From Chitinophagaceae bacterium (GTDB lineage: Bacteria; Bacteroidota; Bacteroidia; Chitinophagales; Chitinophagaceae): a stretch of DNA of 64,000 bases. Shown one piece after another: positions 34,650 to 43,774 of this stretch (position 1 is the first letter of the stretch; each line of letters opens with the position of its first letter). Both the position numbers and the translations under genes were made by a program. The notes beneath the pieces were generated by a model that did not search any database, had not been told where the DNA came from, and saw nothing but the letters and a program-made list of their open reading frames with translations. The stretch covers positions 1 to 64,000 of the forward strand of contig JADKAJ010000009.1 of assembly GCA_016719165.1 (NCBI GenBank). The letters are read 5' to 3'.

Positions 34650-35477
34650 TTATAGTTTTGTAATGGTGTATTTACCTGTTTTGAAACTCACAACAATCTT
34701 GTAGTTACCCGCCAGAGGAGGTGATTTAAAATCATTTCCACCCGGTTGAAAACTATCTCCATTCACATTATTTCCAAGGCCCGCCCCGGTAAAACCATAT
34801 TTGTTTGCCCAATCTCCATACACGGGAACAAATAAGAATCCGGCATCAGGATTAATCGCCAAGCTGGCTATTTCAAACTCAGAAGTAGAAATCTTGGTGA
34901 ACTTCTGGCTTAAAAGCTCCGGATCGCCACCTCCCATCCAATTGCCCGGTGTAGCAGCTCCTGTTATATACAAGTTAGCCGGAACAGGGTATACAACATC
35001 GAGATAAGGTGTCATTTTTATAGCTATCACATTAGAATACAACGGCACACTATTATTAACAAGACTTGACTTAACCCTTATTTCAATATTATGAACTACA
35101 TTTTCTGGAAGGTCCATTGCTAAAAGAGCAGCATTAAGATCCCTGACAGTAAATGTAGAAGTCAGTTCTCTTGCAATAGCCTTTTCATATTTTTTAGCGC
35201 TACCAAAGTTGGCTCCAGCAACATCAAACTGCATTGTATACGTAACATCCTGGGAACTGATTCCTGTTGTAAACTTATAATCGGGATTAGTCCAGTTGAA
35301 GATAATTGCAGGATTATTTTCGTTCACTTTGAGTAGTATCTGATCAGCTGTTGTTGAGGCTGTCAATACAGGGGCTGTGCCTCCCTCAAAAAAGATTTTA
35401 TTTTCATCCTTCTCGCAGGATGAGATAATGAATCCCAGGAATAGAAACCCAAGAAGTACTTTAAACATATTTTTCAT
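34650..35477 (-). CDS. SusE-family outer-membrane lipoprotein
   Basis: 275 residues, lipobox ISSC (Cys21), then one SusE immunoglobulin domain (APVLTASTTADQILLKVNENNPAIIFNWTNPDYKF) and one C-terminal binding module (NLYITGAATPGNWMGGGDPELLSQKFTKIS, ending GNYKIVVSFKTGKYTITKL). It is a smaller relative of the neighbouring SusF-like protein and probably binds the same glycan. It follows SusD by 27 bases. Confidence 0.85.
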   Translation of the reverse strand: MKNMFKVLLGFLFLGFIISSCEKDENKIFFEGGTAPVLTASTTADQILLKVNENNPAIIFNWTNPDYKFTTGISSQDVTYTMQFDVAGANFGSAKKYEKAIARELTSTFTVRDLNAALLAMDLPENVVHNIEIRVKSSLVNNSVPLYSNVIAIKMTPYLDVVYPVPANLYITGAATPGNWMGGGDPELLSQKFTKISTSEFEIASLAINPDAGFLFVPVYGDWANKYGFTGAGLGNNVNGDSFQPGGNDFKSPPLAGNYKIVVSFKTGKYTITKL

Positions 35478-35504
35478 AATTTAATCAGTTTATATTGTAT
35501 TAAA

Positions 35505-37112
35505 TTAATAACCGGTGTTTTGTGTCAGGTTAGGGTTAGATGTAATATTGCTGGCCGGGATCGGGAAAATATTATACTTACTGTCAACAGCAGTACCCGA
35601 TGCGACACCTCCTTTCCATGGCCACAAATAAGTGCCTGTAGTAAGAAGACCGTAACGTATCAAATCTGTACGGCGATGTCCCTCCCAATATAGTTCTCTG
35701 GCCCTTTCATCCAAAATAAAAGGAAGTGTTAATTGGGCACTGGTAATATTCCCGGAAGTATTGCTATATGCCCTTTCTCTTATCAGGTTAATATAATTAA
35801 CTGCATTAGCGATAGAACCACCGGATCCACCACGAAGTACGGCTTCGGCATAAATAAGGTACATTTCAGACAAACGGAAAACAGGAAAATCAACATCAGA
35901 AAAGTCCCTGTTCGGATCTGAGGTAGGAGCTCCATCTGAACGGATGTTTCTGTATTTTCTTACATGAAGCCCATTGGAGAAATTGCTTATATCATCAATT
36001 ACGATCTGTGCAGGACTTGTACCAAAACTAGATGTAGTGAACAAAGCTCTTTTATCAGTTGCACCGGTTAAATCAGAAAATTTATCTGCCAACCCCTTAG
36101 TTGCCCTGTAACCATACCAACCTCCTCCTACACCATAATCATTGTGATCGTCACCGGCAGCACAATGGACAAAAAATGTAGTATTACCATATGAGCTTGT
36201 ACGAAGGCCGTCACAGTTTATAGCATAAATGATCTCATTTGTCCGCTTATCATTATCAGCCAAAAATAATTGCGCATAATTATTATGCAATGCATATCCG
36301 CCACCGATTACCTTGCTGGCATAAGTGATAGCTTCGGTATATTTTGAGGTGCCGGTATAAGTCTGTGCGTTGAGGTACAACCTGGCAAGCAAAGCCCAGC
36401 AGGCACCCTGATCTACCCGACCATATTCAATGGTTTTTACAGGCTTCAGATCAGACTCTATTGCTAAAAGCTCACTTTCGATAAAAGAAAAAAGTTCTTG
36501 GCTTGACTTTTCAGCAGGAAGAGATGTACCTACTAAGTTGGTCTCATCAATAAATGTTGATTTCCCAAAAAGATCCATCATAGCCCAATAGTTAAAAGCC
36601 CTTAAGAAACGAACTTCTGCCCTTGAAGCTTTAATAGCATCCGCATCGGCACCGCTAATTCCTCTTGAAGACAATTTATCATCTGTTGATTCACGCAGAT
36701 ACTCGTTTGCCACCATTATGTTATAAATGGGTCTTGCATACATTCCTTTCAGAAAAGGATCGCCACTTGACCATCTGAGGTTATGAAAATCTTTGATAGT
36801 CTGGTCATTCCAGGCAACAACTGCTTCATCCGTTGGCAATTCCTGGCAATTAAAAAAACCTCTGATAAAAGGTGATTGGGAACCTTCGTCCAGCCCCTGG
36901 ATATCTGATGAACCAGCAGGCCCGGTATTTCCGGTTGTAGCTAATCCCCCGTATACTTTAGCTAATACGGAACGGTAACCATCGGCATTAGCATAAGCTG
37001 TTTCTGAAGTGAATTCGTTTTGGGGAAACAAATCCAGCTTCTTTGAACAGGATGCTAAAGAAACAATGACAGCCCCTGTTATTAATATTTTTACTATTGA
37101 TAAATGTTTCAT
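35505..37112 (-). CDS. SusD/RagB-family glycan-binding lipoprotein
   Basis: 535 residues with a lipobox (LASC, Cys22) followed by the SusD pattern: KKLDLFPQNEFTSETAYANADGYRSVLAKVYGG, the TPR-like EVRFLRAFNYWAMMDLFG, and DFPVFRLSEMYLIYAEAVLRGGSG with LPFILDERARELYWEGHRRTDLIRYG at the end. SusD forms the lid on the SusC barrel and captures the glycan. It is 20 bases downstream of the SusC gene, the standard order. Confidence 0.96.
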   Translation of the reverse strand: MKHLSIVKILITGAVIVSLASCSKKLDLFPQNEFTSETAYANADGYRSVLAKVYGGLATTGNTGPAGSSDIQGLDEGSQSPFIRGFFNCQELPTDEAVVAWNDQTIKDFHNLRWSSGDPFLKGMYARPIYNIMVANEYLRESTDDKLSSRGISGADADAIKASRAEVRFLRAFNYWAMMDLFGKSTFIDETNLVGTSLPAEKSSQELFSFIESELLAIESDLKPVKTIEYGRVDQGACWALLARLYLNAQTYTGTSKYTEAITYASKVIGGGYALHNNYAQLFLADNDKRTNEIIYAINCDGLRTSSYGNTTFFVHCAAGDDHNDYGVGGGWYGYRATKGLADKFSDLTGATDKRALFTTSSFGTSPAQIVIDDISNFSNGLHVRKYRNIRSDGAPTSDPNRDFSDVDFPVFRLSEMYLIYAEAVLRGGSGGSIANAVNYINLIRERAYSNTSGNITSAQLTLPFILDERARELYWEGHRRTDLIRYGLLTTGTYLWPWKGGVASGTAVDSKYNIFPIPASNITSNPNLTQNTGY

Positions 37113-37131
37113 AACTCAATATTTTTTACAA

Positions 37132-40100
37132 TTAAAAATCAAAATTGAATCCAAGTGAGAAAATACGGGGTCTTGGATAAATATTATTATCAACACCACC
37201 ATCACCTGCATTCTCAGGATCAAGTCCTTTGTATTTTGAAATAACAAATACATTCTGAATGCTAGCCGCCACCCTTAGAGAAGCTTTATCATTAAACACC
37301 CTTCCTACATTATATCCCAGATTAATATTGTCCAGGCGGAAGAAAGATGCATTCTCAATATAATAATCAGACAAATACTGGTTATTAACAAAACGGGTAT
37401 TCAGATAATCTACTGAAGCATTTCCGATAAAATTGATGGGATTTTTAATCGATCTGAGCACACCATTATTAGAAAAGAAATTATTATACAGATAGTTGCC
37501 AAATGAACCATGACCTGCGATGCCAATACTGAAATCTTTATAAGTAACCTGAGTGTTTAGACCCAGCAAAACATCGGCAGCGGGTTTTTTATAAAAATAT
37601 CTGTCATCATCATTTATTATCCCATCACGGTTAACATCCTCGTACAATCCTTCGATGGGCTTATTATTATCATCATAAATCTGTTTGTACACCAGGTATG
37701 TGAAGGGTGTATAATTAACGGCATGTATTCCTACAAAGTTGCCCGTACCACCCGAAATACCGCTAACCTGTTGCCCTTTAAAATTAGGATCAGGATTTTT
37801 CAGCAGGTTAGTAATCTCAGCTTCATTATAAGTATAGTTAATCCCCAGGTCCCAGGTCAGGTTTTCTGTTTTAATTGGTGTGGTATTCAGATTAATTTCC
37901 ACTCCTTTACTTATTACATTTCCCACATTGGTAGTGATGCGGTTAACAAAATTCGCACCGGCTGGTACATCCACATCTGCCAACAAGTCTTCAGTTTTTC
38001 TATAGTAATAATCGACTGAGCCTGTTATCCTGCTCCTAAGAATACCGAAATCCAGGCCAATATTTGACGTGGTTGTGGTTTCCCATTTCAAATTGGGATC
38101 ATACCCTTCAGGTCTCAAATAACTAACAAAACTGTTACCAAATTGATATTGAGCTGTATTGGTACCTAGTGAATATCTGGGCAAGTATGAGTAGTAACCA
38201 ATTCCATCCTGATTTCCGGTTTGGCCCCAGCCCAGGCGAAGTTTCAATTCATTAAGCACATTTGCGTTTTTGAAAAATTCATCTTTCAATTTCCATGCAA
38301 ATGCCACAGCAGGGAAATAGCCCACCCTATCATTAGGATTAAGTTTTGAACTTGCATCACTCCTGATAGAAGCAGTAATGAGGTATTTGTTCATTATTGA
38401 AAAATTAACCCTTGCCAGGTATGATTCCAAACGGAACCTTGGGTTGTCATCCGGGAATGTTGGTTCTGATCCCTGGATTGTATCTTTTTTGGCGGGGTTA
38501 TTTGGGTCAGCAATAGCCCTGTAACTAAATGATGGATAGTTGTAAACCTTAGTTAAAAAATCCTGGTAACTATGACCAACCAATAAATCTATTTTACTAT
38601 CTATACTTTTAATATTCTTTTCATAAAACAGAAAGATATCAGCAAGTGTATTTACCTTTTTCTGTTCATAGAATGTTTTCCTTCCTCCGGTTTTATAGTT
38701 AGTAGCTGAAACGGAATCAATATTATCATTTCCACTGCCGCTTAAATAATCAAGACCAAAGTTCATTTTGATATGCAAATCAGGGAAGAAGTGTAGTTTA
38801 TAATCAAGATCCACATTACCAATAACACGTCCGACTTTAGAAGTATTATCTCTGAGATTTAAAAGACCCAATGGGTTCCTTGTAGAAAGATCGATAGGCA
38901 GATTATTCGCCTGCAGCCACTCGTAGTAGCCACCCCATTCTTTATTACCAGACAAAACCGGTTTGGTTGGATCAAAGGCAATCGAAGAACCTATTGCCCC
39001 TTCATTAGCAAATGTGTTCTTTGTCTGGCTGGCTTTAACAGAAAGATTAACTGCCAAATGATTTTCGAAAAGCTTTGGTGAAAGGTTTAACGCAGTTGAA
39101 AAGCGATTGAAATTATTTGTTTTCAGGATTCCGTCCTGGTTTAAATAACCTAATGAAGCCCTGAAGGGAACATTACCCAGTCCACCGCTTACGCTGATGG
39201 TATTATCAATACCAAAAGCTGATTGGTATATTTCATCCTGCCAATTAGTATTAGAAGATCCGAGAAGATTTTTATACGTATTATTTCCTGTTTCAGCAGC
39301 ATCACTATTGATAATATCAGTTACCTGGCCGGCTGTAAGCACCTCTACTGTTTTACCAACTGTTCCCACAGAAAAAAGATTATTATAATTGAATCTCAAT
39401 TTACCTTTAACTCCCTTTTTAGTTGTTACTATCAAAACCCCATTGGAGGCTCTGGACCCGTATAATGCTGTAGCTGATGCATCTTTTAATACGGAGATAG
39501 ATTCAATGTCATTCGGGTTAATGGAGTTCAGTACATTGGCAGAACCTGCAATACCATTTCCTTCCACAGGCACACCGTCAATAACAATCAAAGGATCATT
39601 ACTGGCATTTAAGGATGCACCACCGCGAATACGGATACGGCTTCCACCTCCTGCAGAACCACCGCCGGTTGTAATCTGTAAACCGGCTACTTTACCTTGC
39701 AGCAATTGTTCCGGCGAATTAATATTTCCTTTTTGGAAATCTTTTGCAGAAACAGAAGTGACAGAACCGGTCAAGTCACTTTTTCTCCGGGTTCCATAAG
39801 AAACTACCACTACTTCGTCCATCGAAGTATTAGTAATAACTAATGCCACTTCTATAGAATTTTTTCCTTCAATTGATACTTCTTTTGTGGCAAAACCAAC
39901 AGAAGAAACAATTAGAGCATTTACTGTTGAAGGCACTGATATTCTAAATGTTCCATCCGAACCAGTTTGAGCACCACTGCCGCTGCCTTTGGCGGCAACA
40001 GTAGCTCCCTGCAACGGAGAACCATCTTTTGAATCAGTAACTTTTCCTGTAATCACTCTATCCTGGGCAAAAGAAATTTGCGCCATTAAAGCCAGCACAA

Positions 40101-40137
40101 TAAGACCGGCAGCCTTAAAGAGTTTTTGGGGAGACAT
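37132..40137 (-). CDS. SusC/RagA-family TonB-dependent transporter
   Basis: About 1001 residues. A signal peptide ends at SFAQ. A carboxypeptidase-like beta-sandwich (RVITGKVTDSKDGSPLQGATVAAKG) comes next, then the TonB box region DEVVVVSYGTRRKSDLTGSVTSVS, the plug (IRIRGGASLNASNDPLIVIDGVP; VLKDASATALYGSRASNGVLIVTTKKG) and a 22-strand barrel ending in FSLGFNFDF. It imports oligosaccharides using TonB energy. It is the first gene of the operon. ATG 40137 (MSPQK) is preferred over TTG 40143. A palindrome at 40198-40213 lies 60 bases upstream. Confidence 0.97.
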   Translation of the reverse strand: MSPQKLFKAAGLIVLALMAQISFAQDRVITGKVTDSKDGSPLQGATVAAKGSGSGAQTGSDGTFRISVPSTVNALIVSSVGFATKEVSIEGKNSIEVALVITNTSMDEVVVVSYGTRRKSDLTGSVTSVSAKDFQKGNINSPEQLLQGKVAGLQITTGGGSAGGGSRIRIRGGASLNASNDPLIVIDGVPVEGNGIAGSANVLNSINPNDIESISVLKDASATALYGSRASNGVLIVTTKKGVKGKLRFNYNNLFSVGTVGKTVEVLTAGQVTDIINSDAAETGNNTYKNLLGSSNTNWQDEIYQSAFGIDNTISVSGGLGNVPFRASLGYLNQDGILKTNNFNRFSTALNLSPKLFENHLAVNLSVKASQTKNTFANEGAIGSSIAFDPTKPVLSGNKEWGGYYEWLQANNLPIDLSTRNPLGLLNLRDNTSKVGRVIGNVDLDYKLHFFPDLHIKMNFGLDYLSGSGNDNIDSVSATNYKTGGRKTFYEQKKVNTLADIFLFYEKNIKSIDSKIDLLVGHSYQDFLTKVYNYPSFSYRAIADPNNPAKKDTIQGSEPTFPDDNPRFRLESYLARVNFSIMNKYLITASIRSDASSKLNPNDRVGYFPAVAFAWKLKDEFFKNANVLNELKLRLGWGQTGNQDGIGYYSYLPRYSLGTNTAQYQFGNSFVSYLRPEGYDPNLKWETTTTSNIGLDFGILRSRITGSVDYYYRKTEDLLADVDVPAGANFVNRITTNVGNVISKGVEINLNTTPIKTENLTWDLGINYTYNEAEITNLLKNPDPNFKGQQVSGISGGTGNFVGIHAVNYTPFTYLVYKQIYDDNNKPIEGLYEDVNRDGIINDDDRYFYKKPAADVLLGLNTQVTYKDFSIGIAGHGSFGNYLYNNFFSNNGVLRSIKNPINFIGNASVDYLNTRFVNNQYLSDYYIENASFFRLDNINLGYNVGRVFNDKASLRVAASIQNVFVISKYKGLDPENAGDGGVDNNIYPRPRIFSLGFNFDF

Positions 40138-40197
40138 AAGCAATCATTAAATTTTTAAGCAATCTTATTTCCAAATACACAACAACATGTATAAAAG

Positions 40198-40213
40198 ACA
40201 CATTTAAATGTGT
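40198..40213. promoter_or_regulatory. Palindrome ACACAT-N4-ATGTGT upstream of susC
   Basis: A perfect palindrome with TTAA in the centre. Its arms contain the same CACAT/ATGTG as the two-component island operators. On the minus strand the nearest -7-like sequence (TGTATTTG, 40179 to 40172) is 26.5 bases from the centre, 5 fewer than in the island, so regulation by the same protein is only suggested. The gene-free stretch 40144-40639 otherwise holds only AT-rich sequence and a CTGCC-ACA-GGCAG hairpin at 40369-40381. Confidence 0.5.
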
Positions 40214-40639
40214 ATTAAACACACAATATTATAACATTTTTTAAGTTTGCAAAAAATAATTTTTAACGCTTTGTAAAGGTATTGACGAAAATCAGCTGCC
40301 TAAATGTTTTGTTTAATTTCATAACTGATTGTTTATTAATACTTAAACAAATTTTATGGTAATCAGGTCTGCCACAGGCAGGAATATCCATATGACCAGA
40401 ATCACCGGCAATTCAGGAGCTCACAGGTATAAACCGCAAGTAATCCCGGCAATACCTGGTTAAAGAAAAAATAAACTGTTCCGGATTTTGAACTATATCT
40501 CTACCAAAATTGATCTTTTTCTCCGTGTTGAAAATTTTCAAACCCAGTTATCGTTCACTCTATGCTATGAATATTACCCATGCCAGCATAAAAATTTAAA
40601 AGTTTATATTGCATCAACCGCCTACCGGGATTTACAGAA

Positions 40640-41182
40640 TTGAGAAAGACTGCAGCCATATTATTAATATTTATTTTCCTTTTTAATTTAGGGGGATATC
40701 AAATTGTAGTCAGGCAGTTGGAGAAAAAAGCCGGCAGAAGCCTGGAAGCTCTATTGGATAAAAATGTTTATTACATCTCCGGTCTCACTGAAATAAGGTT
40801 GTTAGCAGAAAGCCCTGCCCAAGATCAACCAGCCGGATATGACAGCTACCATGACAATATTTATACTAACACACATATCATCAGCAATAAAAATGAAGAA
40901 ACTCACATTGTTGTCTTTAAAGACATTCTAAACAACGGGGAGCCTCAATCTAAGGATTTCCGATACGATATGAACAGTGCTAAAAGTACGGCAGGGGCAT
41001 CCCGGCATGGTCATCCAAAACAACACAGTTCTATTGTTGTAAACATTCTTGGCGAATACGATAATCAGCCTGTATTGTTATCACATAGCCAGGCTGACTA
41101 CACAATCACTCATAGTTCCGGTTACGCTTTTACAATACCGGCATTCCACGGTCAAACACCGCACCAGCCACCTGATTGCTAA
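40640..41182 (+). CDS. Secreted or membrane-anchored small protein, unknown
   Basis: 180 residues from a TTG start. One N-terminal hydrophobic segment (AAILLIFIFLFNLGGYQIVV) serves as a signal or anchor. The rest is polar, His- and Ser-rich, with a C-terminal GHPKQHSSIVVNILGEYDNQPVLLSHS and PAFHGQTPHQPPDC. No family is recognised. It lies 57 bases before the haloperoxidase-like gene on the same strand, so they may be co-transcribed. The His-rich end might bind metal (speculation). Confidence 0.5.
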   Translation: MRKTAAILLIFIFLFNLGGYQIVVRQLEKKAGRSLEALLDKNVYYISGLTEIRLLAESPAQDQPAGYDSYHDNIYTNTHIISNKNEETHIVVFKDILNNGEPQSKDFRYDMNSAKSTAGASRHGHPKQHSSIVVNILGEYDNQPVLLSHSQADYTITHSSGYAFTIPAFHGQTPHQPPDC

Positions 41183-41239
41183 TACTTGCTCCGGCCCCAA
41201 CATTGATCTCCATTTCTTTATTTTATTAAATGATAACGT

Positions 41240-42565
41240 ATGCGTTTAGCTATAGTGGCTATTGCAGCATTGCTGCTTGCAGGTGCCTGTAATAAAAAGA
41301 ACGATTATAAACAAATAACCAGCAATCCTCTTTTATATTCCCGGACAGTGAAAGAACTCAATAATGTGGTGATGCAAAACAATTTCCCCCCCATTATTGC
41401 TTCAAGAAACTACCTGTACGCCAATATTGCAGCATACGAGATCATTGCAGCAGGCAATTCAACCAGGTACAGTTCCTTGGCCGGGCAAGTAAAGCACCTG
41501 ACAAAAATTCCTGCGCCTCCTGCAGGAAAGGAAATTGATTTCAACTTTGCTGCTATCCTGGCTTTTTGCAAGTTAGGAGAAGCTGTCACTTTCCCGGAAG
41601 GAAGTATGAAAGAATATGTAGACAGCCTGAAGACGCTTGTAAAAGAACATGGTATGCCCGGGAGTGTTTACAAAAACACCGTGGCTTATGCCGAAGAAGT
41701 CGGAAAGGCCATCCTGGTGTGGAGCAAGAAAGATAATTATGCCCAAACAAGAACAGCGCCCAAATACACGGTAATGGATACTCCCGGAAGATGGATACCT
41801 ACCCCGCCGATGTATGCGCAGGCACTGGAACCAAATTGGAGGGAGATCAGAACAATGGTGATGGACAGTGCTAACCAGTTTACGCCACCACCACCTCCTC
41901 CATTTGATATCAGCAATAAACAAAGCAAATATTACCAGGAAGTATTGGCGGTAAAAAATGCAGGAGACAGCCTTACGGATGAACAAAAACATATTGCTGA
42001 ATTCTGGGATGATCTGGGAACAAGGCTGAATGTATCAGGCCATGTAGAATTTCTGACAAAAAAATTCTCACCAACAGGTCACTGGATGAATATCGTTGGC
42101 ATCGCCGCAAAGACTGCCAACGTTGATTTTCCCACCACCGTTTATGCGTATGCAAAAACAGCCATTGCTATGTTCGATGCGTTTATTCAGTGCTGGGATG
42201 AAAAATTCAGGAGTAATACAGTACGTCCGGAAACAGTAATCAATAAATATGTTGATCCTGACTGGAGACCATACCTGCAAACACCGCCTTTCCCGGAATA
42301 CACTTGCGGTCATAGTACCGTTTCTGCGTCGGCAGCAGAAGCATTAACCAGCGTATTCGGTGACAATTTTGTTTACACAGATACATCTGAACTGGAGTTT
42401 GGCATCAAGAACCGTTCATTCACTTCTTTTCGACAGGCGGCAGAAGAAAACAATTGGGCCCGTTTTTACGGAGGTATCCATTTTCATAATTCCTGTATCA
42501 TAAGTACGGAATATGGAAAAAAAGTTGGAGACCTGGTGAACCAGCGTCTCCAAATGAAAAAATAA
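41240..42565 (+). CDS. Vanadium-dependent haloperoxidase-like / PAP2-superfamily lipoprotein
   Basis: 441 residues, lipobox LAGAC (Cys17). The C-terminal half has the vanadate/phosphate pocket of the superfamily: the K-x6-R-P motif (KFRSNTVRP), PEYTCGHSTV in place of PSGH, and R-x5-H (RFYGGIHFHNS). The Asp that usually follows as H-x3-D is Ser here. Bacterial members of this kind are often annotated as vanadium haloperoxidases but may be acid phosphatases. It is anchored in the envelope by its lipid. The next gene encodes an outer-membrane barrel, so the pair may act together. The function is not certain. Confidence 0.8.
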   Translation: MRLAIVAIAALLLAGACNKKNDYKQITSNPLLYSRTVKELNNVVMQNNFPPIIASRNYLYANIAAYEIIAAGNSTRYSSLAGQVKHLTKIPAPPAGKEIDFNFAAILAFCKLGEAVTFPEGSMKEYVDSLKTLVKEHGMPGSVYKNTVAYAEEVGKAILVWSKKDNYAQTRTAPKYTVMDTPGRWIPTPPMYAQALEPNWREIRTMVMDSANQFTPPPPPPFDISNKQSKYYQEVLAVKNAGDSLTDEQKHIAEFWDDLGTRLNVSGHVEFLTKKFSPTGHWMNIVGIAAKTANVDFPTTVYAYAKTAIAMFDAFIQCWDEKFRSNTVRPETVINKYVDPDWRPYLQTPPFPEYTCGHSTVSASAAEALTSVFGDNFVYTDTSELEFGIKNRSFTSFRQAAEENNWARFYGGIHFHNSCIISTEYGKKVGDLVNQRLQMKK

Positions 42566-42591
42566 TTGATAACAAAAACCAACGTTTAAAA

Positions 42592-43683
42592 ATGAACTAT
42601 TTATTTATAATGGCAGCTATTGCTTTTTCAGTAATAACTACTTCAAAAACTAATGCACAGGGATGTGTGGCTATCCGCAGTAATGGCAACACTTGTAGTA
42701 TGAGTAATCCTGCAACGGCCAAAGGGTGGCAGTTAAATTTCAATAACCGTTATTTCAAATCATATAAACATTTTGTAGGAACGATTGAACAAAAAGAAAG
42801 AGCAGAAAACCATACTGAAGTAATCAATCATAGTTATTCACTAGATATTACCGCTACCAGGTATTTTAACTCCCGGTGGTCGTTGGCTATGACTGTTCCT
42901 GTTATTTCTAACACCCGTTCGTCTTTATATGAACATGGCGGCAATAGCAATGGTGCAACAGCAAGACACAGTACACAGACTTTCGGTATTGGGGATCTCC
43001 GCATCAGTGCCTACCGCTGGTTATTTGACCCAGCCAAACATCACAAAGGAAATATACAGGCTGGGTTTGGCATCAAACTACCAACAGGAGATTACCGATA
43101 CCAGGATTATTTCTATAAATCTGATGGAACTACTGTAATGGGCCCTGTTGATCAATCCATTCAATTAGGAGACGGAGGCACTGGTTTTACTTTTGAACTA
43201 AACAGTTACTATAATATCTCCCACAAAGTAGGGATTTATGGAAATTTTTATTACCTGGTAAACCCAAGAGAGCAGAATGGCGTATCAACTGCCAGAGGCG
43301 GCACCCCGAATACGATAGCCCTCCAATATTTTTCAAGTACCATGAGTGTACCTGATCAGTATATGGCAAGAACCGGCGCAAGTTTTATGACAGGTAAATT
43401 CAATTTTACGGGTGGTGTACGCATTGAAGCTATACCCAGCAGCGACCTGATTGGTGGCGATAAGGGTTTTAGAAGACCCGGAATGATAATAGCTGCGGAA
43501 CCCGTTGTTTCATACCAGGCCAAAAAAATGAATTTTTACTTATCTGTACCAGTAGCCTTGCAACGAAACAGGACACAGAGTTATTCAGATAAATTGAGAA
43601 CGGCTGCTTCCGGAACCAAAATTCAAGGTGATGCAGCTTTTGCTGATTATTCAATAAATGGAGGGGTGTCGTTCCGCTTTTAA
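42592..43683 (+). CDS. Outer-membrane beta-barrel protein (transporter-like)
   Basis: 363 residues with a signal peptide (AAIAFSVITTSKTNAQG) and alternating amphipathic strands to a C-terminal Phe (GGVSFRF), the barrel-insertion signature. WSLAMTVPVIS, IGDLRISAYRWLF and NIQAGFGIKLPTGDYRYQD resemble the 'transporter'/phenol MetA-pathway barrel family. CVAIRSNGNTCSM just after the signal peptide carries two Cys, perhaps a small cap or disulphide. Substrate unknown. It follows the haloperoxidase-like gene by 26 bases. Confidence 0.72.
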   Translation: MNYLFIMAAIAFSVITTSKTNAQGCVAIRSNGNTCSMSNPATAKGWQLNFNNRYFKSYKHFVGTIEQKERAENHTEVINHSYSLDITATRYFNSRWSLAMTVPVISNTRSSLYEHGGNSNGATARHSTQTFGIGDLRISAYRWLFDPAKHHKGNIQAGFGIKLPTGDYRYQDYFYKSDGTTVMGPVDQSIQLGDGGTGFTFELNSYYNISHKVGIYGNFYYLVNPREQNGVSTARGGTPNTIALQYFSSTMSVPDQYMARTGASFMTGKFNFTGGVRIEAIPSSDLIGGDKGFRRPGMIIAAEPVVSYQAKKMNFYLSVPVALQRNRTQSYSDKLRTAASGTKIQGDAAFADYSINGGVSFRF

Positions 43684-43704
43684 AACTGGCAGAATAAGAC
43701 AATT

Positions 43705-43742
43705 ATAAAATGGCGTTGTAAAGAGTTGCAACGCCATTTTAT
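43705..43742. terminator. Bidirectional terminator between barrel and Nudix genes
   Basis: ATAAAATGGCGTTG and CAACGCCATTTTAT form a perfect 14-bp stem with a 10-base loop, between the convergent barrel (+) and Nudix (-) genes. Confidence 0.85.
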
Positions 43743-43774
43743 TTGCTTTCGATATTGTAATCAAAATAAAAAAA

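Noticed and set aside
40640..41182. Putative pheromone or toxin gene
   Set aside because: Only a signal segment and low-complexity polar sequence are visible; no motif supports a named role.
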